From contig NZ_JELR01000006.1 of NCBI RefSeq assembly GCF_000708675.1, forward strand, positions 1 through 59,661: 59,661 nt of DNA, given 5' to 3'. Within the stretch, counting starts at the first letter, position 1, and each line of letters opens with the position of its first letter. Positions 42,871-53,390 of the stretch are shown in pieces. The notes beneath the pieces are model-generated. The model ran no database searches, was not told the DNA's origin, and worked only from the letters and a program-made list of their open reading frames with translations. Position numbers and translations under genes: made by a program. The DNA comes from Microbulbifer sp. HZ11. GTDB lineage: Bacteria > Pseudomonadota > Gammaproteobacteria > Pseudomonadales > Cellvibrionaceae.

Positions 42871-44286
42871 CTACTTGGGGCCAATAAATACGGTCTTGTG
42901 CCGATCATTGAGCTCCGGCGCGTCCTTTGCCTCAATCTCGATATAGATATCGTGCTTGGTGTCCCGCAGCTGCTTCTTCGGCACACTGACCCGGATGGGC
43001 ACGGAGTATAACTCCCCGGGGTTCACCAGTGGATTCTGTTGCATCCGCAGGGAGTAATCGTATCCGGGCTTACCGGTAACACGGATGCTGAATTCGTGGG
43101 GCCGCTGGTCCATGTTATTGATCTTGACCGTGTAGACATTCTGCACCATACCCTGAGACACGCGATACATGCGTGCCCCGCGGTCGCGCAGCACTTCCGC
43201 CTGAACCGGAGAACGGGTAACCACCTGATAGGAAAAGGCGCCAATCAACAACAGTAATATCAGCCCGTAGCCCAGTAACCTCGGGCGTACAAACTGGGTC
43301 TTGCCGGTTTCCAACTCGTCTTCCGAGGTAAACCGGATCAACCCCCGCGGATACTGCATTTTGTCCATCACACTGTTGCAGGCGTCGACGCAGAGGCCGC
43401 AGTTGATACACTCGTACTGCATGCCATCGCGGATATCGATATCCACGGGGCACACCTGCACACACCAATAACAATCAATACAGTCACCCATGCCCTGGGC
43501 CTTGTGATCCACACCTTTTTTACGCGGCCCACGCGCTTCTCCGCGGCGGGCATCGTAATACACCGCGAGGGTATCCTTGTCATACATGACCGACTGGAAG
43601 CGGGCATAAGGACACATGTATTTGCACACCTGCTCACGCATAAAACCGGCGTTGAAGTAAGTCGCAAACATAAAGAATGCAACCCAGAATGCCCCTTGTG
43701 GGTGCGCGGTGAAGGTTGCAAGGTCCACCACCAGATCACGGATCCCGTAAAAGTAGCCAACGAACGCCAATGCCGTTGCGAGGGATATCAGCAACCAGAT
43801 GGTATGGGTACCGCCCTTGCGCAATACCTTCTCGAGGCTCCAGGGCGCCGCATCCAGCTTCATCCGTTTCGCGCGGTCCCCTTCGCACACCCGCTCAGCC
43901 CAGATAAACATCAGTGTCCACACCGTTTGCGGACAGGTAAACCCACACCAGACCCGCCCCAGCCAGGTAGTGACCGCAAAAAGGGCAAAGGCGGAAATAA
44001 TCAGCAGAGCTGCGAGCAGGATGCCATCCTGTGGACCGAAGGTCGCCCAGAGAATATGAAACTGCCGCGCAGGCAAATCAAAATGCACCGCCTGACGCCC
44101 ATCGATGTTGAGCCAGGGGATAAAGAAAAAAGCGAGAAGTAGTGGAAGGCCGGTATATTTGCGAATACGGGTGTAGACACCGCGAATATGGCGGATATAG
44201 ACCTTGTCGTCGGACTCGTAGAGCATGCGATAGCGGACTTCACCACCACCTTCCTGCTCTTCCCGGGTAGGGATTCTATCGCTCAC
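42871..44286 (-). CDS. ccoG: CcoG (FixG), polyferredoxin-like Cu reductase for cbb3 assembly
   Basis: 471 aa from a GTG at 44286 (GAGG upstream). About five membrane segments, including LLLAFFFIPWLNIDGRQAV and VWCGFTCPQTVW, then two 4Fe-4S clusters (CIDCYWCVQVCPVDIDIR and CINCGLCVDACNSVMD) and a C-terminal periplasmic Ig-like domain with NMDQRPHEFSIRVTG. In Rhodobacter CcoG reduces Cu(II) for delivery to the oxidase. It follows ccoP after a hairpin. Confidence 0.97.
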   Translation of the reverse strand: MSDRIPTREEQEGGGEVRYRMLYESDDKVYIRHIRGVYTRIRKYTGLPLLLAFFFIPWLNIDGRQAVHFDLPARQFHILWATFGPQDGILLAALLIISAFALFAVTTWLGRVWCGFTCPQTVWTLMFIWAERVCEGDRAKRMKLDAAPWSLEKVLRKGGTHTIWLLISLATALAFVGYFYGIRDLVVDLATFTAHPQGAFWVAFFMFATYFNAGFMREQVCKYMCPYARFQSVMYDKDTLAVYYDARRGEARGPRKKGVDHKAQGMGDCIDCYWCVQVCPVDIDIRDGMQYECINCGLCVDACNSVMDKMQYPRGLIRFTSEDELETGKTQFVRPRLLGYGLILLLLIGAFSYQVVTRSPVQAEVLRDRGARMYRVSQGMVQNVYTVKINNMDQRPHEFSIRVTGKPGYDYSLRMQQNPLVNPGELYSVPIRVSVPKKQLRDTKHDIYIEIEAKDAPELNDRHKTVFIGPK

Positions 44287-44380
44287 AAAACCTCACTTGC
44301 CCGAAGGGACTCGGGATGGAAACTGCAATCATTGCAATGAGGCTTGTTCTTCTTCCCTGCAGTGCCCTTCCCTGTGGATA

Positions 44381-44401
44381 AAGGGGGCCGGAAGCCCCCT
44401 T
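44381..44401 (-). terminator. Hairpin between ccoP and ccoG
   Basis: AAGGGGGC-CGGAA-GCCCCCTT, an 8-bp perfect stem 41 bases after the ccoP stop. It is followed by only a short T stretch on the minus strand, so it may be a partial terminator separating ccoNOQP from ccoGHIS. Confidence 0.65.
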
Positions 44402-44441
44402 ACCTGGCGCGGCGCAAGCGGAGTTACGCCGGATCTTTCTG

Positions 44442-45350
44442 TTACTGCTGCACGTCTTCCTGACGCGACAGACTGTAGACATAGGCAGCGACCAGACGGA
44501 TCTTGTCTTCACGCAGCTTGTCTTTCTGAGAGGGCATATTGTTACTCCGCCCACCGCGCACGGTGTGCTGAATTTCTTCGCGAGTACCGCCGTAAAGCCA
44601 GATATCATCGGTCAGATTTGGCGCACCCAGCGCCTGGTTGCCCTTGCCATCTGCGCCGTGACACGCCATACACACGGTACCGAATACCTGTTTGCCCTGC
44701 TCGGCGAGCGCTGCATCGTGCTCCAGACCATTCATTGCCAGAACGTACTCGGTCACATTCTTCACACCGTCTTCACCAATGATCGGGCCTTGTGGTGGCA
44801 TCAGCCCCTGGCGACCGTTGTGCAGAGTTTCCAGGATTTTCTCCGGGGTACCACCGTACAGCCAGTCACTGTCGGTCAGGTTCGGGAAACCGTAGTTTCC
44901 ACCACCGTCGGCACCATGACAGACCGCGCAGTTATTGGCAAAGATTCGCGCGCCCATTTTCAGTGCTTCGCGATTTTCAGCAATTTTCTCGATTGGCATA
45001 TCCACGTACTGGCCAAAGTTCTCTTTGAACTCAGCCTGTGCTTTGGCTTCAGATGCCTTCAGCGCACCAACAGAGGTCCAGCCGGCAATACCCTTGAAGT
45101 TACCCATGCCCGGGTAAATCACCAGATATACCGCGGAAAACACCAGCGTGAAGATGAACAGCAGGAACCACCACTTCGGCAGCGGGTTGTCGTATTCCTC
45201 AATACCATCGTACACGTGGCCGGTGGTGCGGTTTTCCGGATCGTCCTGATCGTCCACCGCCACTTTGCGGTTTGCAAAAAGAACCCAAGTTACCAATGCG
45301 AGATTGGCGAGGGTGAGCACAATTACCCAAACACTCCAAAATGTACTCAT
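44442..45350 (-). CDS. ccoP: Cytochrome c oxidase cbb3 subunit III (CcoP, diheme)
   Basis: 302 aa. Two membrane helices (FWSVWVIVLTLANLALVTWV and WWFLLFIFTLVFSAVYLVI) precede two cytochrome c domains with CAVCH (141-145) and CMACH (227-231). The intervening YGGTPEKILETLHNGRQGLMPP and the later TREEIQHTVRGGRSNNMP supply the distal heme ligand regions. Passes electrons from soluble cytochrome c to CcoO. Its ATG overlaps the ccoQ stop by four bases. Confidence 0.98.
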   Translation of the reverse strand: MSTFWSVWVIVLTLANLALVTWVLFANRKVAVDDQDDPENRTTGHVYDGIEEYDNPLPKWWFLLFIFTLVFSAVYLVIYPGMGNFKGIAGWTSVGALKASEAKAQAEFKENFGQYVDMPIEKIAENREALKMGARIFANNCAVCHGADGGGNYGFPNLTDSDWLYGGTPEKILETLHNGRQGLMPPQGPIIGEDGVKNVTEYVLAMNGLEHDAALAEQGKQVFGTVCMACHGADGKGNQALGAPNLTDDIWLYGGTREEIQHTVRGGRSNNMPSQKDKLREDKIRLVAAYVYSLSRQEDVQQ

Positions 45351-45571
45351 TTGTCCTGCCCCTGTTCCTGTTTCTTACCGGCCTCGTCGCCAGTGGTGCT
45401 TTCGCTCTCGCGAGCGGACTTGTCTAAAGTTTCCTGCTCATCGGCGAACGGCAGCTTTGCATCTTCCTCAAAACGCTTTTTACGCTTGGGAGAGAAAGCC
45501 CACCAGCACACCGCGAGGAATGCCAGTGCGCCGAGAACAACGGCGATCTGCCGCAGAATATCGATAGTCAC
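45347..45571 (-). CDS. ccoQ: CcoQ, small cbb3 oxidase subunit
   Basis: 74 aa from a GTG at 45571 with GAGG eight bases upstream. One membrane helix (IAVVLGALAFLAVCWWAFS), then KRKKRFEEDAKLPF and a polar tail. Typical CcoQ/FixQ pattern (single helix, WAxxxxxKxxFEEAAxLPF). Stabilises the complex. Between ccoO and ccoP. Confidence 0.95.
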   Translation of the reverse strand: MTIDILRQIAVVLGALAFLAVCWWAFSPKRKKRFEEDAKLPFADEQETLDKSARESESTTGDEAGKKQEQGQDK

Positions 45572-45583
45572 CGATTACCTCGC

Positions 45584-46201
45584 TTAGCGCTTCTGCTGTA
45601 CCAGGGTGCCCAGCTGCTGCAAGTAGGCAACCAGCGCATCAATCTCGGTAACGCGCCCGCCCACAAAGGGCTTGCTGGCGTTGGCGATATCTTCGTCGGT
45701 GTAGGGCACTCCGACAGAGCGCAGTGCTCTCATCTTTCTCGCCGTATGTTCCCCAGTGACGATATTGTCGAACAACCAGGGGTAAGACGGCATGATGGAT
45801 TCCGGGACCACATTGCGTGGATCGTACAGGTGCGCGCGGTGCCATTCGTCAGAGTAACGGCCACCTACGCGAGCGAGATCCGGGCCGGTTCGTTTGGAGC
45901 CCCACAGGAAGGGGTGCTCGTACACGAACTCTTGCGCCATAGAGTAGTGACCGTAACGCTCCACTTCTGCACGCAGCGGACGCACCATCTGGGTGTGACA
46001 CACATGGCAGCCTTCACGGATATAGATATCGCGCCCTTCCAGCTCTACCGGACCCAGCGGTTTCAGACCCGCAATCGGTTCATTGTTATTGGTGGTGAAG
46101 AACTGGGGAACGATTTCCACCAGGGCACCGAAGCTGATCGCTACAACGATCAGCACCATCATCAGGCCGATGTTCTTTTCTACGATGTCATGATTTTTCA
46201 C
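45584..46201 (-). CDS. ccoO: Cytochrome c oxidase cbb3 subunit II (CcoO)
   Basis: 205 aa from a GTG at 46201 (GGGGAAAC upstream). One membrane helix ([22 protein letters not shown]), then a monoheme cytochrome c domain with [23 protein letters not shown] (heme motif CHVCH at 65-69). The axial Met is in [11 protein letters not shown]. The periplasmic domain relays electrons from CcoP to CcoN. Twelve bases after ccoN. Confidence 0.98.
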   Translation of the reverse strand: MKNHDIVEKNIGLMMVLIVVAISFGALVEIVPQFFTTNNNEPIAGLKPLGPVELEGRDIYIREGCHVCHTQMVRPLRAEVERYGHYSMAQEFVYEHPFLWGSKRTGPDLARVGGRYSDEWHRAHLYDPRNVVPESIMPSYPWLFDNIVTGEHTARKMRALRSVGVPYTDEDIANASKPFVGGRVTEIDALVAYLQQLGTLVQQKR

Positions 46202-46213
46202 GATCGTTTCCCC

Positions 46214-47674
46214 TTAAGCATTCTTCGCGATCGGCAGGTTTTCATCGTGACGCACTTCGCCTTCTTTAGGCTCGTCGGTGACGGTGCGGAATACGTTGTA
46301 CGCCATCAGGAACATACCGGTCAGGAAGAAGGCACCACCCAACCAGCGAACGATGTAGCCCGGGTGGCTGGCGATCACGCTCTCCACAAAGCTGTAGGTC
46401 AGGGTGCCGTCGGCGTTGAAGGCGCGCCACATCAGGCCCTGGGTAATACCATTCACCCACATCGCCGCGATGTACAGAACAGTGCCCACGGTAGCGAGCC
46501 AGAAATGCGCATTGATCAGCTTGACGCTGTACATCTCTTTACGGCCCCAGAGTACAGGTACCAGGTGATACAGGGCGCCGATGGAGATCATCGCAACCCA
46601 GCCCAGCGCACCGGAATGCACGTGGCCAATGGTCCAGTCGGTGTTGTGGGACAGTGCGTTCACGGTCTTGATGGACATCATCGGGCCTTCAAACGTGGAC
46701 ATGCCGTAGAAGGACAGGGATACCACCAGGAAACGCAGGGTCGGGTCGGTGCGCAGTTTGTGCCAGGCGCCAGACAAAGTCATGATGCCGTTAATCATGC
46801 CGCCCCAGGACGGAGCCAGCAGAATCACCGACATAATCATCGCCAAGCTCTGGGTCCAGTCCGGCAGTGCCGAGTAATGCAGGTGGTGGCCACCGGCCCA
46901 TACATAAATGGAGATCAGCGCCCAGAAGTGCACAATAGAAAGCTGGTAGGAGTAGACCGGGCGACCGGCCTGCTTCGGTACGAAGTAGTACATGATGCCG
47001 AGGAAGGCAGCGGTCAGGAAGAAACCAACCGCGTTGTGTCCATACCACCACTGGATCATGGCGTCCTTGGTACCGGAGTATATGGAATAGGACTTGAACG
47101 GCGCGACCGGCACTTCCAGGTTGTTGACGATATGTAGCGCGGCAATGGTGATGATGTAGGCACCAAAGAACCAGTTGGCTACATAGATATGGGAAGTACG
47201 ACGCTTGGCAATGGTGCCAAAGAACACGATTGCATAAGCAATCCACACCAGTGCGATCAGGATATCAATTGGCCACTCCAGTTCTGCGTACTCTTTACTG
47301 GAGGTGTAACCCAACGGCAGAGTAATCGCGGCGGCAATGATGACGACCTGCCAGCCCCAGAAAGTGAAGGGAATGAGCCAACCGCCCCACAGGCGAGTCT
47401 GACAGGTGCGCTGGACCACATAGTACGAGGTCGCAAACAGTACGCTGCCGCCAAATGCGAAGATAACCGCATTGGTGTGTAACGGACGCAGACGACCAAA
47501 ATGCGTGAACGGCTGCCACAGGTCATTCAGCGCAGGCCAGGCCAGCTGGGCGGCGATCAGGACACCCACGCCCATACCAAAAATACCCCAGACCACCGAC
47601 ATGATGGTGAACTGGCGCACAATGTTGTAGTCATAGTCCGGCAGCTTGCCGGCCTCTGCCACTGTAGTCGTCAT
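46214..47674 (-). CDS. ccoN: Cytochrome c oxidase cbb3 subunit I (CcoN)
   Basis: 486 aa, 12 membrane segments. Heme/copper ligand regions: [14 protein letters not shown] (first heme b His), [20 protein letters not shown] (Cu-B His), [35 protein letters not shown] stretch (further Cu-B His pair) and [11 protein letters not shown] (heme His). High-affinity terminal oxidase that reduces O2 and pumps protons. It heads the ccoNOQP operon. A likely FNR/Anr-dependent promoter lies about 120-160 bases upstream. Confidence 0.99.
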   Translation of the reverse strand: MTTTVAEAGKLPDYDYNIVRQFTIMSVVWGIFGMGVGVLIAAQLAWPALNDLWQPFTHFGRLRPLHTNAVIFAFGGSVLFATSYYVVQRTCQTRLWGGWLIPFTFWGWQVVIIAAAITLPLGYTSSKEYAELEWPIDILIALVWIAYAIVFFGTIAKRRTSHIYVANWFFGAYIITIAALHIVNNLEVPVAPFKSYSIYSGTKDAMIQWWYGHNAVGFFLTAAFLGIMYYFVPKQAGRPVYSYQLSIVHFWALISIYVWAGGHHLHYSALPDWTQSLAMIMSVILLAPSWGGMINGIMTLSGAWHKLRTDPTLRFLVVSLSFYGMSTFEGPMMSIKTVNALSHNTDWTIGHVHSGALGWVAMISIGALYHLVPVLWGRKEMYSVKLINAHFWLATVGTVLYIAAMWVNGITQGLMWRAFNADGTLTYSFVESVIASHPGYIVRWLGGAFFLTGMFLMAYNVFRTVTDEPKEGEVRHDENLPIAKNA

Positions 47675-47793
47675 TGTGTTACTTCCGTTGCTTTTAGAGA
47701 TTCGTTTCCGTCAAACGCGGGGTACTCGCCATAATCACCAATAGGGGGGCGGCTATACCCTTCACGGTAGACCGGGTGGGCACAGGAACGACG

Positions 47794-47835
47794 ATTTAAA
47801 CGCTGTAATCGCCCTTCCCGGCTGATTTAGATCAA
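47794..47835 (-). promoter_or_regulatory. ccoN: Probable FNR/Anr-dependent promoter of ccoNOQP
   Basis: On the minus strand TTGATCTAAATCAG (47835-47822) matches the FNR/Anr consensus TTGAT-N4-ATCAA at nine of ten positions. Exactly 22 bases later is TTAAAT (47799-47794), a -10 at the spacing of class II FNR promoters. The operator overlaps the last codons and stop of argG. It would induce the high-affinity oxidase under low oxygen. Confidence 0.7.
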
Positions 47836-49047
47836 GTCTCTGCCTTTACCCGCTGCGATACGCAGGCGCAGGGCGTTCAATTTGATAAAGCCCTCGGCAT
47901 CTTTCTGGTCGTAAGCGCCCGCATCGTCTTCAAAGGTGGCGATTTTCTCGTCGAAGAGACTGTCATCGGAGCGGCGACCAACGGCGGAAACACTGCCTTT
48001 ATACAGTTTCAGGCGCACCTCACCGTTCACCACAGACTGGGACTGGTCGATTGCCGCCTGTAGCATTTCGCGCTCGGGGGACCACCAGTAACCGTTGTAA
48101 ATCAGCTTTGCGTAGCGCGGCATCAGCTCGTCTTTCAGGTGTGCGACTTCGCGATCCAGAGTGATGGATTCGATGGCGCGGTGCGCCTTCATCATGATGG
48201 TGCCACCGGGTGTTTCGTAGCAGCCGCGGGACTTCATGCCCACATAGCGGTTTTCCACGATATCCAGACGACCGATACCATTGGCACCACCGAGCTTGTT
48301 CAGTTTCTCCAGCAGGGTCGCTGGGCTCATCCGCTCGCCGTCGATGGCAACCGGATCGCCATTCTCATACTGCAGGGTGATGTAAGTAGGCTTGTCCGGT
48401 GCGGCTTCCGGGCTGACACTCCAGCGCCACATATCTTCTTCTGCTTCCGCCCAGGGTTCCTCGAGCACTCCGCCTTCATAGGAGATATGCAACAGGTTGG
48501 CATCCATGGAATACGGGGACTTTTTCTTCTTGTTGGAAAAATCCACCGGAATCTTGTGCTGCTCACAGTATTCCATCAGTTTCTCGCGGGAATTCAGATC
48601 CCACTCACGCCAAGGGGCGATCACCTGGATACCGGGCTTCAGAGCGTAGGCGCCGAGTTCGAAACGCACCTGATCGTTACCCTTGCCGGTGGCACCGTGG
48701 GAAATGGCATCGGCACCGGTTTCGTTGGCAATTTCGATCAGTCGCTTGGCGATCAGAGGGCGGGCGATAGATGTACCCAGCAGGTACTCACCTTCGTAAA
48801 TCGTATTAGCGCGGAACATAGGAAAGACGAAGTCGCGCACGAACTCTTCGCGCAGATCGTCGATGTAGATCTCTTTTACGCCCAGGGCTTCCGCTTTGGC
48901 GCGTGCCGGCTCCACTTCCTCACCCTGACCGATATCGGCGGTAAAGGTAACAACCTCACACCCATAGGTATCCTGCAACCAGCGTACGATCACCGAAGTA
49001 TCGAGCCCGCCGGAATATGCCAATACCACCTTATCGATCTTGCTCAT
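47827..49047 (-). CDS. argG: Argininosuccinate synthase
   Basis: 406 aa, full length. ATP PP-loop motif [13 protein letters not shown] (~7-19), [20 protein letters not shown] (~119-138), [39 protein letters not shown] and [20 protein letters not shown]. It condenses citrulline and aspartate in arginine synthesis. Its 3' end contains the predicted operator of the downstream cco operon. It is divergent from pyrC. Confidence 0.99.
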   Translation of the reverse strand: MSKIDKVVLAYSGGLDTSVIVRWLQDTYGCEVVTFTADIGQGEEVEPARAKAEALGVKEIYIDDLREEFVRDFVFPMFRANTIYEGEYLLGTSIARPLIAKRLIEIANETGADAISHGATGKGNDQVRFELGAYALKPGIQVIAPWREWDLNSREKLMEYCEQHKIPVDFSNKKKKSPYSMDANLLHISYEGGVLEEPWAEAEEDMWRWSVSPEAAPDKPTYITLQYENGDPVAIDGERMSPATLLEKLNKLGGANGIGRLDIVENRYVGMKSRGCYETPGGTIMMKAHRAIESITLDREVAHLKDELMPRYAKLIYNGYWWSPEREMLQAAIDQSQSVVNGEVRLKLYKGSVSAVGRRSDDSLFDEKIATFEDDAGAYDQKDAEGFIKLNALRLRIAAGKGRDLI

Positions 49048-49400
49048 TACTATCCTCTGTATAGTGGGCCCGTGCTTTCGGGCTGTGCCTTCACTACAGG
49101 TACACTGCCGCCCTACCGGGGCGTTGCACCTGTGAAATGTCTCGAACTGGGGGGATTATTTTTGGATGTGTGCCCAGGAACTGCGGGTAGGCCGCCTTTT
49201 TTCGGGGCGCGATTGTAGCGCCTAGAACGGCATACGACTAGCACCAGACGGCCAGCCGAATGATTGCGTAAAAAGCAGCCCGTCAACCTGTCTACTTTAC
49301 ATTCAATCTGGTGAGAAATGAGACATTCACCGCAGTTTTCGCAATTTTTTGGCGCTTCGGGTAGCATCGGCGCCGCGATCAATCCGGGAGGAGATATTCG
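49048..49400. other. Divergent argG-pyrC intergenic region
   Basis: 353 bp, no gene seen. It must hold two promoters. A short GGCGC...GCGCC inverted repeat (about 49351-49374) precedes the pyrC ribosome-binding site and could affect its expression. No clear ArgR box was found. Confidence 0.5.
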
Positions 49401-50438
49401 GTGGAGCCCAAACAGCAAATCACGCTGCGCAAACCTGACGACTGGCACATTCATTTACGCGATGGCGCCGCCTTGCCGCGCACTGTGGGAGACGCCGCTG
49501 ACCAGTTTCGACGGGCCATCGTCATGCCCAACCTGGTACCGCCGGTAGTCAACGCAGGTGACGCTCTCGCTTATAAAGAGCGTATTGCAGCCGCGATCCC
49601 GGAAGGGAACCCGTTCACCCCATTAATGGTGATCTACCTGACCGACAATACCACCCCAGAGGTGGTAGAGCGCGCGCATTCCGCCGGAGTCGTAGCCGCC
49701 AAACTCTATCCGGCCGGCGCTACCACCAATTCTGACTCCGGTGTCACGGATATCGCCAATATCTACCCTGCACTGGAGGCCATGCAGTCCTGTGGCATGA
49801 AATTGCTGCTGCACGGCGAGGTAACCACCAGCGAAATCGATATTTTCGACCGCGAGCGGGTCTTTATCGAAAACATTCTGGGGCCGGTAGTAGACGATTT
49901 CCCCACTCTGAAAATTGTTCTGGAACATATCACGACGGCGCATGCGGCCGAGTTTGTCGCTCAAGCCCGCGACGGTGTTGCTGCAACCATTACCGCGCAT
50001 CACCTGCTGTACAATCGTAATCACATGCTGGTGGGGGGCATCCGACCGCATTACTACTGCCTACCCATCCTGAAACGCGGCTATCACCAGAACGCGCTGA
50101 TCGAAGCGGCGACCAGTGGCAACCCTAAATTTTTCCTGGGTACGGATTCAGCGCCCCACGCTCAGGGCAAAAAAGAAACGACCTGCGGCTGCGCCGGCTG
50201 CTACACCGCGTTCAGTGCCATCGAGCTCTACGCTGAAGCCTTCGAGCGCGCCGGCAAACTGGATATGCTCGAGGGGTTCGCGAGCGACTTTGGCCCCGAC
50301 TTCTATGGCCTCCCGCGCAATAGCGATACCATCACCCTGGTGCGGGAGCCCTGGACACTTCCCTCCGGGCTACAGATGGGTGACGACGCCCTGATCCCGT
50401 TGGCCGCAGGCGAAACATTGAACTGGCGCCGGGTATAA
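49401..50438 (+). CDS. pyrC: Dihydroorotase
   Basis: 345 aa from a GTG at 49401 with GGGAGGAG eight bases upstream. Class II Pyr[17 protein letters not shown] (zinc HIH), [21 protein letters not shown] (carboxylated Lys region), LLLHGEVT (His), EHITT (His), [13 protein letters not shown] (catalytic Asp) and CGCAGCYTA. It cyclises carbamoyl-aspartate in pyrimidine synthesis. Followed closely by rnt. Confidence 0.98.
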   Translation: MEPKQQITLRKPDDWHIHLRDGAALPRTVGDAADQFRRAIVMPNLVPPVVNAGDALAYKERIAAAIPEGNPFTPLMVIYLTDNTTPEVVERAHSAGVVAAKLYPAGATTNSDSGVTDIANIYPALEAMQSCGMKLLLHGEVTTSEIDIFDRERVFIENILGPVVDDFPTLKIVLEHITTAHAAEFVAQARDGVAATITAHHLLYNRNHMLVGGIRPHYYCLPILKRGYHQNALIEAATSGNPKFFLGTDSAPHAQGKKETTCGCAGCYTAFSAIELYAEAFERAGKLDMLEGFASDFGPDFYGLPRNSDTITLVREPWTLPSGLQMGDDALIPLAAGETLNWRRV

Positions 50439-50486
50439 TCCCCAGCCCCGCCGCAAATTTGAATTGGTTTAGCTCTCAGGATACCC

Positions 50487-51173
50487 GTGACCCCAGCAGA
50501 AACGCCCAACGGCCCCAAAAGTCTTCTGGCCCAGCGCTTTCGTGGCTTTCTGCCCGTAGTGCTGGACCTGGAAACGGCGGGCTTCAACGCCCGCACCGAC
50601 GCCCTGCTGGAAGTGTCAGCGGTTATCCTGAATATGGATGACCACGGCACCCTCTACCCAGAGGAAACCCACAGCTTTCATATAGAGCCATTTGAAGGCG
50701 CCAATATCGAGCAATCCGCCCTGGATTTCATTGGCGTAGATCTCGACTCCCCGGACCGCGACGCTTGGCCTGAAGAGATCGCCCTTCCGGAGCTGTTTCG
50801 GCAGATTCGCCGCGCCATCAAGAGCCACAGCTGCACCCGCGCCATTATGGTTGCGCACAACGCGCACTTCGACCTCGGCTTTATCAACGCGGCGGTCGCG
50901 CGCTGCGGCCTGAAACGCAACCCTTTCCACCCCTTCTCGTGCCTGGACACCGCCACTCTGGCGGGACTGGCCTACGGACAGACCGTACTCGCCAAAGCCT
51001 GCCAGACGGCCGGAATGGCCTTCGACAATAGCGCTGCCCACTCCGCGGAATACGATGCGGAGAAAACCGCCGAACTGTTCTGCGGCATCGTCAACCGCTG
51101 GCGCGACTTGGGCGGCTGGCCCCTGCCATCCGCTGCGGACGACCCACAGGCAGAAGGCGAAGACGCGGACTGA
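50487..51173 (+). CDS. rnt: Ribonuclease T
   Basis: 228 aa from a GTG at 50487 (AGGA six bases upstream). DEDDh exonuclease: [11 protein letters not shown] (D and E), [27 protein letters not shown] (D), and [15 protein letters not shown] (H and D). It trims the 3' ends of tRNA and other stable RNAs. The C-terminal acidic tail ([11 protein letters not shown]) is an extension. Forty-eight bases after pyrC, as in Pseudomonas. Confidence 0.97.
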   Translation: MTPAETPNGPKSLLAQRFRGFLPVVLDLETAGFNARTDALLEVSAVILNMDDHGTLYPEETHSFHIEPFEGANIEQSALDFIGVDLDSPDRDAWPEEIALPELFRQIRRAIKSHSCTRAIMVAHNAHFDLGFINAAVARCGLKRNPFHPFSCLDTATLAGLAYGQTVLAKACQTAGMAFDNSAAHSAEYDAEKTAELFCGIVNRWRDLGGWPLPSAADDPQAEGEDAD

Positions 51174-51266
51174 TCCACCTTCTCCCGTACGACTTTGGTC
51201 GCATATTCACCGTTTCGCCCCCTCGCTAGGCTGGGGTTGCTTCCAATAAAAATAACGGTGAAAGCG

Positions 51267-53198
51267 ATGAAACTTTTCAAGCAGCGCAAGCTCCTGGGCG
51301 CCGGCCTGGGTCTATCCATAATGCTGGGTGCGGCAGCGGCAGACGCCGGCAGCTGGCAACAGAACGTCGCCATCGGCGGCTTCAACAAGGTCCATATTTA
51401 CACCCCGGACTCCTCCTCACCAATTGGTGACGGCAAGGCACTGCTGGTGGTACTGCACGGGTGCACCCAATCCATCGACGCCTACCTGAGCGCGAACCTG
51501 GAACAGGCCGCGGAAGAATACGGCATGGTCGTGGCAGTGCCCGATGCCATGAATAAGGCCGGCTTCAGTTGCTGGTCCTACTGGCAGGGCACCCGCTCTC
51601 GCACCGCCGGAGATTACAAAAATCTGGTCAACCTGGCCAATACCATGAGCGGTGATTCCAGTCGGGGCATCGACCCGAATCAGGTGTACATTGCCGGTCT
51701 ATCCTCCGGTGCCGCCTTCGCCAATACCACCGCGTGTATCGCCCCGGATGTGTTTGCAGGCATGGGTATCAGTGCCGGCCCGAGTATCGGCACCAGCTCC
51801 AGTGGCGCCATCGGTAGCTGTGAAACCGCTAATGTCGCCAGCCGCTGCAACTCTTACGCCGGTAGCTACGCCGACCATTTCGATACACAAATCGCCTCCA
51901 TTGCCCACGGCACCAACGACACCACAGTGGATGACTGCTACAACACCCAAAACGCGGAAGGGATGGCCGGCGTTTACGGTGTGAGTCAGCTGCCAGGCAC
52001 CGACACTTACACCGACGGCGGCCGCAGCGCGACAGAAACTCTATGGCAGGACGGGCGCGTCTCCATGCTCTGGCTGAATGGTGTCGATCACGCCTGGTCT
52101 GGCGGTCAGGGCGCCAGCGGGAGCTATATCAGTGGTGCGGGCATCAATTACGCCAGCTACCTGGGTCAGTACTTCGTGGATAACAACAAGCGCGTCGATC
52201 GCAACAGCGGCCCGGTTATCAGCGACATCAGCATCAGCACCAGCGGTAGTCAGGTCCTGGTCAGTGGCAACGCGACCGACGCGGAAGGCAGTGTGCAAAG
52301 CGTTGATGCCACCTTTGACGGAGACACCAGCAGTTCGGTGAGTGGAGGCACCGACGCCAGTGGTTTTTTTTCATTGACCAGCCCGGCGCTGGCGGATGGT
52401 CTTTATGAAGTCACCGTCACCGCAACAGACGATGAAGGGGCCGCTGGGGAACCCTACCTGTCTACTGTGCGCGTAGGGCCGGAGCCGCCGGCCATGGCGC
52501 CAGAGCTGAGCAACCTCAGCGCCCATGTGGCCGGTCAGTGCGTTTCAGTGAGTGGCAATGTGGTCGATCAGAATCAGGACCTCGAAAGCGTCTCCATCGC
52601 ATTCAGCAATGGCAGTATCACCGCTGCAGTAGTTGGCACTGAGTTCTCTGGCGAACAGTGCGATCTGCCCGGCGGAGCGGGGTCCGCTACGGTCACCGCG
52701 ACGGATATGACGGGCCTGAGCAGTAGCGCGAGTGTAAGCTTCGTCGCCGATGCGGGTGTCACCGCGACCCTCGACCAGCATATTGCCGCAGGCCGCCTCG
52801 ATTACACCAACTACGCCAATTGTTACCTGGAATACAGTAGCGCCAGCTTCCGCCTGGATGAGTTTTCCGTCGGTGGCGGCCAGTGCCAATGGCGCGATAA
52901 CGATGCCTCCTGTAACGGTCCACAAGTGGCCTGCACTGGCGGTGGTGGCAGCTCCAGCGGAGGAAGCTCCGGAGGCAGTAGCTCTGGTGGCAGCGGCTCC
53001 GGCGGTGAGACCTGCACCGAACACAGTACGTACAACTACTACCAGAAAACCGCGGGCCGTGCATACAGTACCGGCAACCCCATGGCACCGGACTATTTCG
53101 CCGAGGGAAGCGATGAACCCATGGCCGGCTCTACCTGGGGACTGAACACGCTGCACAGCACCGATGGTAGCAATTGGTCGGTGGGCAACTGTCCCTGA
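51267..53198 (+). CDS. Secreted modular PHB-depolymerase-family esterase
   Basis: 643 aa from the ATG at 51267, the start of a signal peptide (MKLFKQRKLLGAGLG...AAADA). The alpha/beta-hydrolase domain (~30-310) has LLVVLHGCTQSIDAYL (oxyanion), the lipase box AGLSSGAAFA (Ser ~146), FDTQIASIAHGTNDTTVDD (Asp region) and NGVDHAWSGG (His). Then come two beta-sandwich segments (GPVISDISISTSGSQVLVSG..., PELSNLSAHVAGQCVSVSG...), a Cys-containing region, a GGGGSSSGGSSGGSSSGG-type linker and a C-terminal Cys module with YNYYQKTAGRAYSTGN and NWSVGNCP. It is probably extracellular and may be a PHB depolymerase, acetylxylan or feruloyl esterase. The substrate is uncertain. Confidence 0.9.
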   Translation: MKLFKQRKLLGAGLGLSIMLGAAAADAGSWQQNVAIGGFNKVHIYTPDSSSPIGDGKALLVVLHGCTQSIDAYLSANLEQAAEEYGMVVAVPDAMNKAGFSCWSYWQGTRSRTAGDYKNLVNLANTMSGDSSRGIDPNQVYIAGLSSGAAFANTTACIAPDVFAGMGISAGPSIGTSSSGAIGSCETANVASRCNSYAGSYADHFDTQIASIAHGTNDTTVDDCYNTQNAEGMAGVYGVSQLPGTDTYTDGGRSATETLWQDGRVSMLWLNGVDHAWSGGQGASGSYISGAGINYASYLGQYFVDNNKRVDRNSGPVISDISISTSGSQVLVSGNATDAEGSVQSVDATFDGDTSSSVSGGTDASGFFSLTSPALADGLYEVTVTATDDEGAAGEPYLSTVRVGPEPPAMAPELSNLSAHVAGQCVSVSGNVVDQNQDLESVSIAFSNGSITAAVVGTEFSGEQCDLPGGAGSATVTATDMTGLSSSASVSFVADAGVTATLDQHIAAGRLDYTNYANCYLEYSSASFRLDEFSVGGGQCQWRDNDASCNGPQVACTGGGGSSSGGSSGGSSSGGSGSGGETCTEHSTYNYYQKTAGRAYSTGNPMAPDYFAEGSDEPMAGSTWGLNTLHSTDGSNWSVGNCP

Positions 53199-53228
53199 CG
53201 CCCATCACCGCACCGCCATCAATAACGG

Positions 53229-53256
53229 ATAAAGGCCTGATAAATCAGGCCTTTAT
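53229..53256 (+). terminator. Terminator-like hairpin after the esterase gene
   Basis: ATAAAGGCCTGA, loop TAAA, TCAGGCCTTTAT: a 12-bp perfect stem 31 bases after the stop. The T run is short. Confidence 0.75.
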
Positions 53257-53390
53257 CCATTCCGGGAGCAGAAAATTCTGCGCTCGCCTCTTCCCGTGGG
53301 AACATACTTGAAGAAGCAAAATCGTGGCGGGTGATTTTTTGCACAGATTGCGGTATTATCTGCCGTTCATGCATAAAAGTGGACAGAATT

